From NCBI GenBank assembly GCA_002428085.1, contig DJAA01000039.1, positions 2,566 through 63,952 of the forward strand: 61,387 nt of DNA, written 5' to 3'. Numbering within the stretch: position 1 is the first letter of the stretch; every line of letters begins with the position of its first letter. Position numbers and translations under genes: made by a program. This document shows positions 16,972-25,463 of the stretch, piece by piece. This DNA is from Sulfurimonas sp. UBA6014 (GTDB lineage Bacteria; Campylobacterota; Campylobacteria; Campylobacterales; Sulfurimonadaceae). The notes beneath the pieces were generated by a model. That model was not told the DNA's origin. It was given only the letters and a program-made list of their open reading frames with translations, and ran no database searches.

Positions 16972-18275
16972 TATTGATCACCAAATGTAATATTGACACT
17001 TATCTTCATCCCTTTTAACGATGCTGCCACACCCTCGTTTGAGAGCGCTTCAAGCAATCTTTTTAAAGATGCGACACCCTCATCTTGAGAATGATTTGCT
17101 CCTATTTTTTCTGTTTTTTTACTCAATGCGCCTGAATCTCTCATAGCACTTTCATTCTCTCCCTGAGGCTCCACCTCTTCGCCAATAGCCAATTTTAAAT
17201 CTCTTTGTGTAAGTGATTCTAGTCCACCTATTTCGTGCATTGCAATATCCAATAAAGTCTCCTCATCAACTTGACTCTCCAACTCCTCTTCGCTCAGTTC
17301 TCCTACAGCACTACTGATTTGCTCTTCAAAATCGATTTCTTCATCAGCTTGGTCTTCTAAATGTGCTGCTGGAATCTCTTCAAAATCGATTTCTTCGTCA
17401 GCTTGGTCTTCTACTTTTGCTGCTGGAATCTCTTCTAATTCAAAATCATCTTCACTTTTATCATCAAAATCGTCAAAATCATCCATTTCCTCTATTTGGT
17501 CTACTTCCTCTGGTTTTTGGGGAGTCTCTTGAAGCTCCTCCATAAGGTCTTCATCAAAGCTAAAATCTTCGTTTATCTCCTCTTCCAGAGCATCATCTGT
17601 TTCATCTTCTAAGAGATCTTGCACCTCTCGCAACTCATCTTTATCTAGGACACTTTTACTCATGGCATCCTCTTCGAGCAAAGATGCATCATCCAAAGAG
17701 TCCAAAATCAACTCTTCTTCAAAATCTAAATGCTCTACCCCTTCTTGCGTATCGTCCTGCAAATCTTCAATCTCTCCCAAGTCTTGCATATCTTGTAAAC
17801 CCTCCAAGCCGTCCAATAGGTCCTCCTCTTCATCAAAGATTAAATGTGAACCATCTTCTTGAAGTGTATCTGCAAACAAATCTGCTTCTGGCTCAAGATG
17901 TAAATCTAAAATTTCATTCGTATCATTTTCTAACGCATCACTTAAATGAGCTCCGTTCTTTTTTTTGCCAAGGGTAGAAAATAGCTCAACTAAGTCTGTT
18001 GGTAAAAAAGGCTTTTTAAGGGTTGTAGTAAATCCCTTCTCAAGTTTTGCATCTCGTGAGCAAATATACAAAGATTCGTTAAAATTGATTTTTTCTTTTA
18101 TTTGATGCAAGACATCTTCATGAAATTTAGCATCATCTATGATAAGAAGATCATACTCCCCTATTTCTATCTCACTTAGAGTGCTTACAACTTCAAGCTC
18201 ATCAGATGTTTTCTGTGCACTGAGTGTTACCAATTTATTTACAACCGGGTTATCATTTAAAAGCAATATTTTCAC
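16971..18275 (-). CDS. Acidic protein with receiver-like N-terminal domain
   Basis: A 434-residue, extremely acidic protein. Residues 1-105 look like a response-regulator receiver: Asn7-Asp8, Asp47/Asp48 in 'DLLIIDDAKF', Ser73 and Lys88-Pro89. The next 250 residues are low-complexity Asp/Glu/Leu sequence with runs such as 'DEEIDFEEIPAA', including an exact-length 54-base tandem duplication. The last 60 residues are less acidic ('ASLKGMKISVNITFGDQ') and could be a small folded tail. The position between gmk and fliR matches the 'highly acidic protein' gene of C. jejuni (Cj1178c, from memory). Function is unknown; the mix of a receiver and a long acidic arm suggests a scaffold or a polar/flagella-related adaptor. 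Confidence 0.75.
   Translation of the reverse strand: MKILLLNDNPVVNKLVTLSAQKTSDELEVVSTLSEIEIGEYDLLIIDDAKFHEDVLHQIKEKINFNESLYICSRDAKLEKGFTTTLKKPFLPTDLVELFSTLGKKKNGAHLSDALENDTNEILDLHLEPEADLFADTLQEDGSHLIFDEEEDLLDGLEGLQDMQDLGEIEDLQDDTQEGVEHLDFEEELILDSLDDASLLEEDAMSKSVLDKDELREVQDLLEDETDDALEEEINEDFSFDEDLMEELQETPQKPEEVDQIEEMDDFDDFDDKSEDDFELEEIPAAKVEDQADEEIDFEEIPAAHLEDQADEEIDFEEQISSAVGELSEEELESQVDEETLLDIAMHEIGGLESLTQRDLKLAIGEEVEPQGENESAMRDSGALSKKTEKIGANHSQDEGVASLKRLLEALSNEGVAASLKGMKISVNITFGDQ
17323..17430. repeat. 54-base tandem duplication in acidic gene
   Basis: Two consecutive 54-base units (17323-17376 and 17377-17430) differ at only a few positions. They encode two copies of an 18-residue unit, EIPAA[K/H][V/L]EDQADEEIDFE. 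Being a multiple of three, gain or loss of a copy keeps the frame, so copy number may vary between strains. Confidence 0.9.
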
Positions 18276-18343
18276 TTTTTTTCCTTTGAGGCAATATAAT
18301 AGGTTTATAAAAGCTCTTTTGGTACCATTGTAGCAAAAAAAAA

Positions 18344-19108
18344 CTAAAAAAACATTTCCAGAGCGTTAAAAGCCTCTTGCATTTGACCCTTTAAAATAAG
18401 CATAGTTGCGGTCAGTGTAGCGATAAAAACCGCAAAAGAAACCATGATTTTTATAGGAAATCCAATGACTAAAAGGTTAAACTGCGGCATCGTTTTCATA
18501 AGCATTCCAAATATAATATCTGCCAGCAATGACAAGGCGGTAATGGGAAATGCTATCACAAAACCAACCAAAAACATATTGGCGCAAGCATGCATGATGT
18601 ACTCAAATAAATCTTTACTCATAATAAATTCACCTAAAGGGATTGAACTAAGGGATTTGTCAACAAACAATAAAACCCAATGGTGCAAATCCATCTCCAC
18701 AAGAACCATCAAACCCATTAAAGATAAAAATTGAGAAATAATAGGCATAGAGATACCTGATTGCGGGTCAATCGCACTTGCCATTGAAAAACCCATCATG
18801 AAAGATATTTGTCCCCCTGCAAATGTAATAACGTTATACGCAAGAAGCAACACTATTCCGATAACGAGTCCAAACATAAACTCGCTTAAAATAGCAAGGA
18901 TTACATTTGAAATATTGACCTCGATTTGTAAAGGTGGCAAAGATGCATAAAAAACTATCGTGAAAAAAAAAGCCATCGCCGCTTTGATAGTAAGGGGAAT
19001 ATTTTGATGAGAAAAAATAGGTACAGCCAAAAAAAGTGCTGCAAAACGGAAAAACAAAAGGACAAAACCGACAATGTAAGTGTCTGTAAATATCTCTGCC
19101 CAATTCAT
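18344..19108 (-). CDS. fliR: Flagellar export protein FliR
   Basis: A 254-residue membrane protein of the flagellar type III export gate (FliPQR core). Family features are the N-terminal 'FRFAALFLAVPIFSHQNIP', 'NVITFAGGQISFMMGFSMAS' and 'DPQSGISMPIISQFLSLMGL', with hydrophobic segments throughout. The position between the acidic-protein gene and an ABC ATPase gene is the one I recall from C. jejuni. Together with pflA at 30.5 kb it shows that the organism is flagellated. Confidence 0.96.
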   Translation of the reverse strand: MNWAEIFTDTYIVGFVLLFFRFAALFLAVPIFSHQNIPLTIKAAMAFFFTIVFYASLPPLQIEVNISNVILAILSEFMFGLVIGIVLLLAYNVITFAGGQISFMMGFSMASAIDPQSGISMPIISQFLSLMGLMVLVEMDLHHWVLLFVDKSLSSIPLGEFIMSKDLFEYIMHACANMFLVGFVIAFPITALSLLADIIFGMLMKTMPQFNLLVIGFPIKIMVSFAVFIATLTATMLILKGQMQEAFNALEMFF

Positions 19109-19135
19109 GATGACACTAAAGAGGAGCTTTGAAAA

Positions 19136-19780
19136 TCATTTGACTTGTTCTAGTCTTTTATTTTCAAGCTTATAAACGTTTTGACACATGTAAGCGAGTT
19201 TTTCATCATGAGTGACAAGAATCATCCCCGCAGAGTTCTCTTGACAATACTCAAAAAAAAGCTTCATAACCTCATTCGCAGTTATTTTATCAAGATTTCC
19301 TGTAGGCTCATCTACAAAAAGGATGCGGGGCTTTTTTGTCAAAACTCTTGCAATTGAGACTCTCTGTTGCTGTCCACCTGAGAGTTCTGTCACTTTTTGA
19401 TTGATGCATTCACTGATTTGCAATCTTTGAAGCAATATATCATCTATATTTTGATGAGAAAGGATGGCGGCTACTTCTAAATTTTCATACGCACTAAACC
19501 CTTTAAAAAGATAATGTGACTGAAAAACCAATCCTAAATCATCTCTTTTTATTTTAGCAAGGGCTTTTTTTGATAATTTCGCGATATCCTCTCCTAAAAT
19601 GCTCACCTCTCCGTGACTGGCTTGAAGCAAAGTTGAAAGGATATGAAGCAGAGTCGATTTGCCACTACCACTCATGCCAATAATAGCAATAGACTCTTTT
19701 TCATGCAACTCTAAAGAGACATCTCTAAAAAGTTCGTATTCGTAAGTATGTGATAAATCTTTTGCGGATAATAAGTTCAT
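19136..19780 (-). CDS. ABC transporter ATPase, LolD-like
   Basis: A 214-residue ATP-binding subunit with Walker A 'IIGMSGSGKSTLL', Q-loop region 'GLVFQSHYLFKGFSA', signature 'VTELSGGQQQRVSIARVL' and Walker B 'RILFVDEPTGNLD'. The 'DEPTGNLD' end and length place it in the LolD/FtsE/MacB group. In this neighbourhood it probably serves lipoprotein release with a LolC/E-type permease, but no permease gene is present in the window, so the partner must be encoded elsewhere. It is 27 bases from fliR in the same direction. Confidence 0.88.
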   Translation of the reverse strand: MNLLSAKDLSHTYEYELFRDVSLELHEKESIAIIGMSGSGKSTLLHILSTLLQASHGEVSILGEDIAKLSKKALAKIKRDDLGLVFQSHYLFKGFSAYENLEVAAILSHQNIDDILLQRLQISECINQKVTELSGGQQQRVSIARVLTKKPRILFVDEPTGNLDKITANEVMKLFFEYCQENSAGMILVTHDEKLAYMCQNVYKLENKRLEQVK

Positions 19781-19821
19781 AAGAGGATTATAGCAAATCT
19801 AGCTAATAATTTTAGAAGGGT

Positions 19822-19843
19822 GGTTAAGGAAAAATCCTTAACC
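19822..19843 (-). terminator. Hairpin at the end of tsf
   Basis: Perfect 9-base stem GGTTAAGGA/TCCTTAACC around a 4-base loop. It includes the tsf stop codon (19838-19840). On the minus strand no long T-run follows, so it may only attenuate or protect the rpsB-tsf message, with some read-through to the ABC ATPase gene. Confidence 0.6.
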
Positions 19844-20890
19844 TATTTGAGCAGCAACTTCTGCAGCAAAATTATCTACTTTTTTCTCAATTCCCTCACC
19901 AACTTCAAGGCGAACAAATTTCGTAATTTCAGCAGTTCCACCAAGTGCTTTTGCAGCCTCTTGTATCGCTTGTGCTACTGTGAGTTTGTCATTTAAAACA
20001 TACGTTTGATCAAGAAGCGCTTGTTCTTTATCAAGTGTTGTGTTGTCATCAATAAAACGAGCTAATGAACCAGGAACTATTTTATCCCAGATTTTTTCTG
20101 GTTTGCCCTGAGCCGCTAGTTCTGCTTTGATATTTGCTTCAGCTTGAGCCAAAACAGCATCTGTGAGTTGACACATAGAGATATATTGAGGGACATTTTT
20201 AAGCGTTTTTTTAAGACGAGCCAACTCTTCATTCTCTTTCTTAATGACTTCAATTCTCCCTATTGTTTCAGACTGAACATACGCAGCATCAAAATCTTTA
20301 TAAGAGAGGGTTGTTGGCTTCATAGCAGAAGCATGCATAGCAACTTGCTTCAAAGTCGCTCTCATACCCTCTGCAGTTTTTTGGCTATCACATTGTGCGA
20401 CGATAATAACAGCTATACGGTTGTTTGAGTGAATATACCCATTGAGTGCTGTCGTTGCATCTGCTGTAAATGTAGTAAAACGACGAACTTCAATTTTTTC
20501 ACCGATTTTCGCAATTGCATCAGCAAATTTTGCACCAAATGGACTTGCCATGAGTGTTGCTACATCTGCAGGATGAGTGTTGTAAATCTCCTCTGTTGTA
20601 GCTTTTACTAAGTTTTTAAAACCTTCGTTTTGGGCAACAAAGTCAGTTTCAGAGTTGATTTCTACAACAGTCGCTTTTGAGTAATCATCAGCAATTTTGA
20701 AACCTGCAAGACCCTCAGCAGCAACTCTATCAGCTTTTTTAGCTGCTTTTGCGATGCCGCGCTCTTTTAAAAGTTCTGTCGCTTTTGTCATATCTCCATC
20801 AGCTTCAACTAAAACTTTTTTACAATCCATCATCGGCGCATCCGTGATGTTTCGCAACTCTTTAACCATTGCTGCTGTAATTTCTGCCAT
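19838..20890 (-). CDS. tsf: Translation elongation factor EF-Ts
   Basis: A 350-residue EF-Ts that recycles EF-Tu by nucleotide exchange. The N-terminal UBA-like module 'VKELRNITDAPMMDCKKVLVE', 'LRERGIAKAAKKADRVAAEG'-like continuation and the core 'VVEINSETDFVAQNEGF' are typical. The length exceeds that of E. coli (283) and matches the longer dimerisation region usual in Campylobacterota. It starts two bases downstream of rpsB, the usual rpsB-tsf operon. Confidence 0.98.
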   Translation of the reverse strand: MAEITAAMVKELRNITDAPMMDCKKVLVEADGDMTKATELLKERGIAKAAKKADRVAAEGLAGFKIADDYSKATVVEINSETDFVAQNEGFKNLVKATTEEIYNTHPADVATLMASPFGAKFADAIAKIGEKIEVRRFTTFTADATTALNGYIHSNNRIAVIIVAQCDSQKTAEGMRATLKQVAMHASAMKPTTLSYKDFDAAYVQSETIGRIEVIKKENEELARLKKTLKNVPQYISMCQLTDAVLAQAEANIKAELAAQGKPEKIWDKIVPGSLARFIDDNTTLDKEQALLDQTYVLNDKLTVAQAIQEAAKALGGTAEITKFVRLEVGEGIEKKVDNFAAEVAAQIG

Positions 20891-20892
20891 AA

Positions 20893-21672
20893 TTATATCT
20901 CCTCTATAGCGTCTAGAACATCTTCCATAGCTACTAACATCTCAACTTCAACTTCTTCTTGTTCAAATGTAACTGTCTCTTCAACAGGAGCATTTCTTAG
21001 TGCTTTTCCTTCATTTACCGCAGCAGCCATTTCACGACAGAAAAGTTGAATTGAGCGTATCGCATCATCATTTCCAGGAATTGGGTACACGATTAAATCT
21101 GGGTCACAGTTTGTGTCAAGTGGAGCAACAACTGGGATTTTTAAACAATTTGCTTCTAAAACAGCAATGTGCTCTTTTACAACGTCGACGATAAAAAGCA
21201 TATCAGGAAGTTTTTTCATATTACGGATACCACCGAAATATTCTTCAAGTTTTGCTTTTTTTCTTACAAGCATCAATGCTTCTTTTTTAGTAAGAAGGTC
21301 AATTTGTCCGTTTTCTTGCATCTCTGTAATAACGTCAAGTTTACGAATAGATTTTTGAATAGTCGGGAAGTTTGTAAGCATACCGCCTAGCCATCTATTG
21401 TCAACATACGGCATACCGCACTCAAGAGCTGCATCTCTTACAGAAGCGCGTGCTTGTTTTTTCGTTCCAACAAATAAAACTGTTTGTCCCTCAGCCACTG
21501 CATCTACAACGATTTGGTACGTGTTACGGAAATAACGAAGCGTTTTTTGCAAATCTATAATATAGATATTTTTACGAACACCGAAAATGTATTTTTTCAT
21601 TTTTGGGTTCCAACGACGTGTTTGGTGTCCGAAGTGTACACCACACTCTAAAAGGTCTTTCATAGTTACCAT
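20893..21672 (-). CDS. rpsB: 30S ribosomal protein S2
   Basis: A 259-residue S2 protein: 'MKDLLECGVHFGHQTRRWNP', 'KQARASVRDAALECGMPYVD', 'RWLGGMLTNFPTIQKSI' and 'VVAPLDTNCDPDLIVYPIPG' are standard S2 segments. The C-terminal tail is acidic. The ATG at 21672 has AAGGA seven bases upstream. A -10-like TATAGT is seen about 125 bases upstream on the same strand, giving an untranslated leader in which a small GGGCT/AGCC hairpin sits close to the start; in other bacteria S2 represses its own operon through the leader. Confidence 0.98.
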   Translation of the reverse strand: MVTMKDLLECGVHFGHQTRRWNPKMKKYIFGVRKNIYIIDLQKTLRYFRNTYQIVVDAVAEGQTVLFVGTKKQARASVRDAALECGMPYVDNRWLGGMLTNFPTIQKSIRKLDVITEMQENGQIDLLTKKEALMLVRKKAKLEEYFGGIRNMKKLPDMLFIVDVVKEHIAVLEANCLKIPVVAPLDTNCDPDLIVYPIPGNDDAIRSIQLFCREMAAAVNEGKALRNAPVEETVTFEQEEVEVEMLVAMEDVLDAIEEI

Positions 21673-22033
21673 TTGGTAATCCTTAAGGGCTTATTTCAGC
21701 CAGAAATTTATCAGTTTGCTTTGGTAATATCCGACAATTATTCCCTAAAAAGAGAGTTGCACTGATTTGCGATACATACCTGTTGAATATTTTCTCACTA
21801 TAATGATGGACATCTTTAAGAAGAAAAATCGACGGATTATACAAAAAAAATATTTAATAAAAGCTTTTAAACTTTTGCAAAATTTTCTTTCCATAGGATG
21901 AACACTTTCATTATGTATTAGTATTTTTTATATAAGAAAATGAGCAGTTAACAATAATTTTATATTTCGTACTGTATAGTATCGCACCAGTAGCATACAC
22001 TATAGTTATACAAATTCTATAAAAAGGACACCT
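21673..22033. other. Intergenic region between divergent rpsB and porin genes
   Basis: A 361-base AT-rich gap with no gene that I can support. The left third should be the rpsB leader and promoter (minus strand, TATAGT at about 21798-21803). The right third should hold the porin promoter; just upstream of the porin it has TATAGT (21975-21980) and ACTATA (21999-22004) as an inverted pair 18 bases apart, a weak operator candidate. The middle is nearly all A/T and holds nothing recognisable. Confidence 0.6.
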
Positions 22034-23758
22034 ATGAACAAGCCCCTACTCCTATCTTTAGCGACTATCACTTTTTTAGGAACAACCCTTCATGCACAAT
22101 CAATGTATGATAAATTTCAAACTCTTGAAGCCGAGGTTGACTCTTTAAAAAAAGAGATATCTACACTCAAAGGCGAAAAAAAATCTTTGAACAAGACAGT
22201 TTCTAAAGAGTCTCAGGTTCAAAAGAAGCAAAAAGCCGATGAAGAAGAACCAGAAGATGATGAAGAAGAAAACGAAGAAGAGAAAGCTCAGACAGATACA
22301 AAAAAGGTAAAAGCAGACAAAATCGCCCAAAATACTGAAGATGATGAAGAGGTTCAAGAATCTGATGAATCTGATGAATCTGAAAAACCTGAAAAAGCTG
22401 AAGATGCGCAAGAAAACGAAGAAACAGATGATGAGTCTATGGATGTTGCAGCAGAGATTGAAGAGATTAAAGAGACGCTCACGGAGCTCAACAAATCTAC
22501 TTCAGGAAATCATCTCAAATTTGGTATTGATTATAGATTTGCTCTTGAAAATATACAGTACAAAATGGCAAACGGCGATGAAGCCAATAATGATGCCTTC
22601 ATGACTAGCAGATTATGGATAAATATGGACTGGTCAGCAAATGACAACCTAAGTTTTACTGGTCAACTCGGATATAACAAGGCTTTTGGTCAGCGCTCAG
22701 GCGCAAGTAATCCTAGTGACGCATCCCTTGAATCATTCGACTGGGTAGCCAACGAAAATGCGTATGATGACACCATTCGCGTCCGCTCAGCATACTTTTT
22801 ATATAGAAATGATACTTTTTTTGAAACCAAAGTACCATGGACTTTTAGTATCGGTCGTCGTCCTTCAACGAATGGGCATCTTATCAATCTCAGAGATGAT
22901 GACATGGCAGCATCTCCTATGGGACACACAATTAATGTTGAGTTCGATGGTCTAAGTTCAAAATTTAGTTTTGATAATTGGGTCAATGGTATGTATATAA
23001 AATTTTGTGCGGGGCGTGGTATGAGTCATGCGGCTCCAAAATTTACCTCTACACCTTACAGCACCGATAACAAAGCAAATCCAGATATTGACTTAGTTGG
23101 TTTCATAGTTGCCCCTTTTGACAACGGACAATATTCTCTAGGGACCCAATATTACTACGCAAACAATCTTATTGATGCGCTCAACCCAATGGACTATACC
23201 GCTGGGTTCAATACAGTTGGTGGACTACACAGTACGACTCTTAACTTTAGATCAAATGGTATCGGTCATGAAATCAGTGACTTTTTAGATGATACAACTT
23301 TCTTTGTGAGTGGAGCTTGGAGTGTTACAAATCCTAACGAAGGAGAGTCTATGCTAGGGGGCAAAGTGGGTGAGAGACTTCACGGCTACTCAGCATGGGC
23401 TGGTTTACAATTTCCTTCATTGGCTACAGATGATGGAAGATGGGGGCTAGAATATAACTACGGCTCACAGTACTGGAGAAGCATTACCTACGGCGAGGAC
23501 ACAAACATAGGCTCAAAAATGGCAACTCGTGGAAATGCTTATGAAGCCTACTTTACAGAGTATTTGGTAGATGATATTTTATCCTTGCAAATTCGTTATA
23601 CCTACATAGATTATGACTACAGTGGAAGCAATGGATTTTTTGGAAGTACTACAGGAGCGGCTATGAAAATTTCTGATATCCCAGCAACAAGTCCGATGGC
23701 AGCAGGAGTCGTTGACACCGCTCAAGACATTCGTTTCTATTTACGTTATAAATACTAG
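22034..23758 (+). CDS. Outer-membrane porin (DUF3373-like) with acidic linker
   Basis: A 574-residue outer-membrane protein. It has a signal peptide (MNKPLLLSLATITFLGTTLHA), a short coiled coil ('KFQTLEAEVDSLKKEISTLK'), a roughly 90-residue stretch made mostly of Asp, Glu and Lys (about 55-145), a second helical piece ('AAEIEEIKETLTELNKST') and then a beta barrel to the end ('DIRFYLRYKY'). The coiled coil plus barrel layout is that of trimeric porins, and the barrel resembles the Campylobacterota DUF3373 group. The acidic insert is unusual. The ATG is preceded by AAAAAGGACACCT. Channel specificity is unknown. Confidence 0.75.
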   Translation: MNKPLLLSLATITFLGTTLHAQSMYDKFQTLEAEVDSLKKEISTLKGEKKSLNKTVSKESQVQKKQKADEEEPEDDEEENEEEKAQTDTKKVKADKIAQNTEDDEEVQESDESDESEKPEKAEDAQENEETDDESMDVAAEIEEIKETLTELNKSTSGNHLKFGIDYRFALENIQYKMANGDEANNDAFMTSRLWINMDWSANDNLSFTGQLGYNKAFGQRSGASNPSDASLESFDWVANENAYDDTIRVRSAYFLYRNDTFFETKVPWTFSIGRRPSTNGHLINLRDDDMAASPMGHTINVEFDGLSSKFSFDNWVNGMYIKFCAGRGMSHAAPKFTSTPYSTDNKANPDIDLVGFIVAPFDNGQYSLGTQYYYANNLIDALNPMDYTAGFNTVGGLHSTTLNFRSNGIGHEISDFLDDTTFFVSGAWSVTNPNEGESMLGGKVGERLHGYSAWAGLQFPSLATDDGRWGLEYNYGSQYWRSITYGEDTNIGSKMATRGNAYEAYFTEYLVDDILSLQIRYTYIDYDYSGSNGFFGSTTGAAMKISDIPATSPMAAGVVDTAQDIRFYLRYKY

Positions 23759-23770
23759 TCCTCTTAGGAT

Positions 23771-23788
23771 GTGAGGCTCTGGCCTCAC
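23771..23788 (+). terminator. Hairpin after porin gene, REP-related
   Basis: GTGAGGC-TCTG-GCCTCAC is a perfect 7-base stem starting 12 bases after the porin stop. No T-run follows. Its sequence is close to the left hairpin of the REP-like elements at 1 and 24301, so it may be a decayed single REP unit serving as a 3' hairpin. Confidence 0.5.
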
Positions 23789-23810
23789 CTAGAGTAAACT
23801 TCATTTAAAA

Positions 23811-24281
23811 CTAAAGCGCCTTTAATCTCTCTAATTCAATTTTTACTTTTGCAACATGATCTTTAACTTTTACATTTGCAAAAACAGCTTTTACAATTCC
23901 TTCAGGATTTATAATAAGTGTCGTGCGCGCGATACCCATGTACTCTTTGCCGTAGTTTTTCTTCATCTGCCATACACCATACTCTTGCATCATTTGTGTA
24001 TTTTCATCACTCAAGAGGGTAATACCAAGATCAAATTTTTCTATAAAACTGCGATGTTTCTTGGCACTATCGGCACTTACGCCGATTATTATTGCGTCAA
24101 GTTCTGAAAAATCGGGTGCCGCCTCCGTAAACTCGCAAGCCTCTGTCGTACAACCCGGAGTGCTGTCTTTTGGATAAAAATATAAAACAATCCATTTGCC
24201 AACGATATCTCTGAGACATATCTCTACATCATCTTGGTTTGGCAAACAAAACTCAGGTGCTTTATCGTCAATTTTTAACAT
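23811..24281 (-). CDS. bcp: Thiol peroxidase Bcp (PrxQ)
   Basis: A 156-residue peroxiredoxin that reduces hydrogen peroxide and organic peroxides with electrons from thioredoxin. The active-site segment 'YPKDSTPGCTTEACEFTEA' has the peroxidatic Cys and, five residues later, the second Cys characteristic of Bcp/PrxQ enzymes. AAGGA precedes the ATG. It is alone between two hairpin elements and is convergent with the porin gene. Confidence 0.95.
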   Translation of the reverse strand: MLKIDDKAPEFCLPNQDDVEICLRDIVGKWIVLYFYPKDSTPGCTTEACEFTEAAPDFSELDAIIIGVSADSAKKHRSFIEKFDLGITLLSDENTQMMQEYGVWQMKKNYGKEYMGIARTTLIINPEGIVKAVFANVKVKDHVAKVKIELERLKAL

Positions 24282-24300
24282 GTTTTTTCCTTTTTATAAT

Positions 24301-24385
24301 GGAAGTGTGGCTTTAGCCTCACCTAAATTCAGTACGACTCGTGCGTAAAATGCCACTGGTTAGCATTTTTGAAAGTCGTACTTCC
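24301..24385. repeat. REP-like bipartite hairpin element, second copy
   Basis: It begins like the element at 1-67 (GGAAGTGTGGCTTTAGCCTCACC; one base different) and ends with the same GTACTTCC. The right hairpin is extended: GTACGACT (24332-24339) pairs with AGTCGTAC (24374-24381), and a nested stem AAAATGC/GCATTTT (24347-24353 with 24363-24369) lies inside. It sits between bcp and a DUF420 gene. Confidence 0.7.
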
Positions 24386-24392
24386 GTGCAGT

Positions 24393-24857
24393 TTAATAAA
24401 CAAACAGCAGTAAATAAACCCAAATACCTGTCAGAGAGGTCATGACAACACCTGCAAACGTTATCATTCCTACTTTTTTATGCGTATTTGTAGCTAACTG
24501 TTTTTTTACTGTAGTCATTGTTACACTCCAAATAATAAGTGTCATCACCGCGATAGCTATATGTAACATCAAAACTACAAAAGCATAATTATGCGAAATA
24601 GCGCTGCCCTCTAAAAAGTAGTTGAAACCTCCGCCGATTCTAACACCAAACTCAAAATAACTCACAACAATAACAGAAAAAATATAGATAAATATCTGTG
24701 AAAAAGCATGGAGTTTATATCTCTTTTTGCGTGCAAAATAAATAGCACTTCCCACCAAAAGAGGGAGTAATGCCACAATCAGTGTCACTAAATCCATAAA
24801 AAATGGTGCGCGTGTGCCAAAAAAACCTTGATGAAACATATATTCCATATTACTCAC
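24393..24857 (-). CDS. DUF420-like membrane protein
   Basis: A 154-residue protein with four hydrophobic segments (about 18-38, 50-68, 90-112 and 132-152). 'FMDLVTLIVALLPLLVGS', 'HAFSQIFIYIFSVIVVSYFE' and 'HKKVGMITFAGVVMTSLTGI' resemble the DUF420/YozB group; one member (CtaM) helps haem-copper oxidase maturation in Firmicutes. Histidines near the membrane surfaces agree with a haem- or metal-related role, but this is not shown. It follows the DedA gene by three bases and is probably the last gene of the ftsW-murG-dedA run. Confidence 0.65.
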   Translation of the reverse strand: MSNMEYMFHQGFFGTRAPFFMDLVTLIVALLPLLVGSAIYFARKKRYKLHAFSQIFIYIFSVIVVSYFEFGVRIGGGFNYFLEGSAISHNYAFVVLMLHIAIAVMTLIIWSVTMTTVKKQLATNTHKKVGMITFAGVVMTSLTGIWVYLLLFVY

Positions 24858-24860
24858 ATT

Positions 24861-25463
24861 TTAATCCTTGCTTTTTTTCTGATAGAAATAATACCACGAA
24901 CCCAACACAATAAGTAAAATCAAAATCACAATCGTGATTTGCTTAAGGTAGGTATCTATCATGACCTGATTTTCCCCTATAAAGTAACCAATCATGACTA
25001 AAATAAATGCCCAAATAGCTGCTCCAAGTGTGGTATAAAGTGTAAAAACTGCTAAATTCATGCGAGCAATTCCTGCGGGGATAGAGATAAGCTGACGAAT
25101 ACCAGGGAGAAGCCTGCCTATAAACGTAGAAATTGCCCCATGTTTTTCAAAGTAATTGTCCATTTTAGCTAAAGCATTTTCATGGATGAAAAAATATTTT
25201 CCATATTTTTGCAGCAATCTTCTTCCAAGTAAAAGTGCAAGATAGTAGTTTATAAAAGCCCCGAGTAAAGAGCCCCCAAGGGCACTTATCATGATGAAAA
25301 CCACATTCATATCTCCCTTAGACGCTAAATATCCCGCTGGAATAAGGACTATTTCACTTGGAAAAGGGATAAACGAACTCTCAACGCTCATAAGTAAAAA
25401 TATCCCCACATATCCCCAATCAAAAATTAAATCAACTAAATCTTGTGCTAATTCTCGTATCAT
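24861..25463 (-). CDS. DedA family membrane protein
   Basis: A 200-residue inner-membrane protein of the DedA/SNARE-associated family. Typical parts are 'SVESSFIPFPSEIVLIPAGY', 'GSLLGAFINYYLALLLGRR' and 'GRLLPGIRQLISIPAGIARM' with the essential Arg residues. DedA proteins are linked to undecaprenyl-phosphate or phospholipid flipping and proton-motive-force maintenance. It overlaps the end of murG by four bases, which suits a role in lipid-carrier recycling for peptidoglycan. Confidence 0.92.
   Translation of the reverse strand: MIRELAQDLVDLIFDWGYVGIFLLMSVESSFIPFPSEIVLIPAGYLASKGDMNVVFIMISALGGSLLGAFINYYLALLLGRRLLQKYGKYFFIHENALAKMDNYFEKHGAISTFIGRLLPGIRQLISIPAGIARMNLAVFTLYTTLGAAIWAFILVMIGYFIGENQVMIDTYLKQITIVILILLIVLGSWYYFYQKKSKD

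Noticed and set aside
17323..17430. CRISPR-like or phase-variable repeat
   Set aside because: Two coding 54-base units without spacers; copy changes keep the frame, so not a phase switch or CRISPR.
19136..19780. Complete Lol ABC transporter
   Set aside because: Only the ATPase is present; no permease gene is in the window.
22145..22411. Minus-strand frame rich in Phe opposite the porin
   Set aside because: It is the shadow of the Glu/Lys-rich linker in the porin gene.
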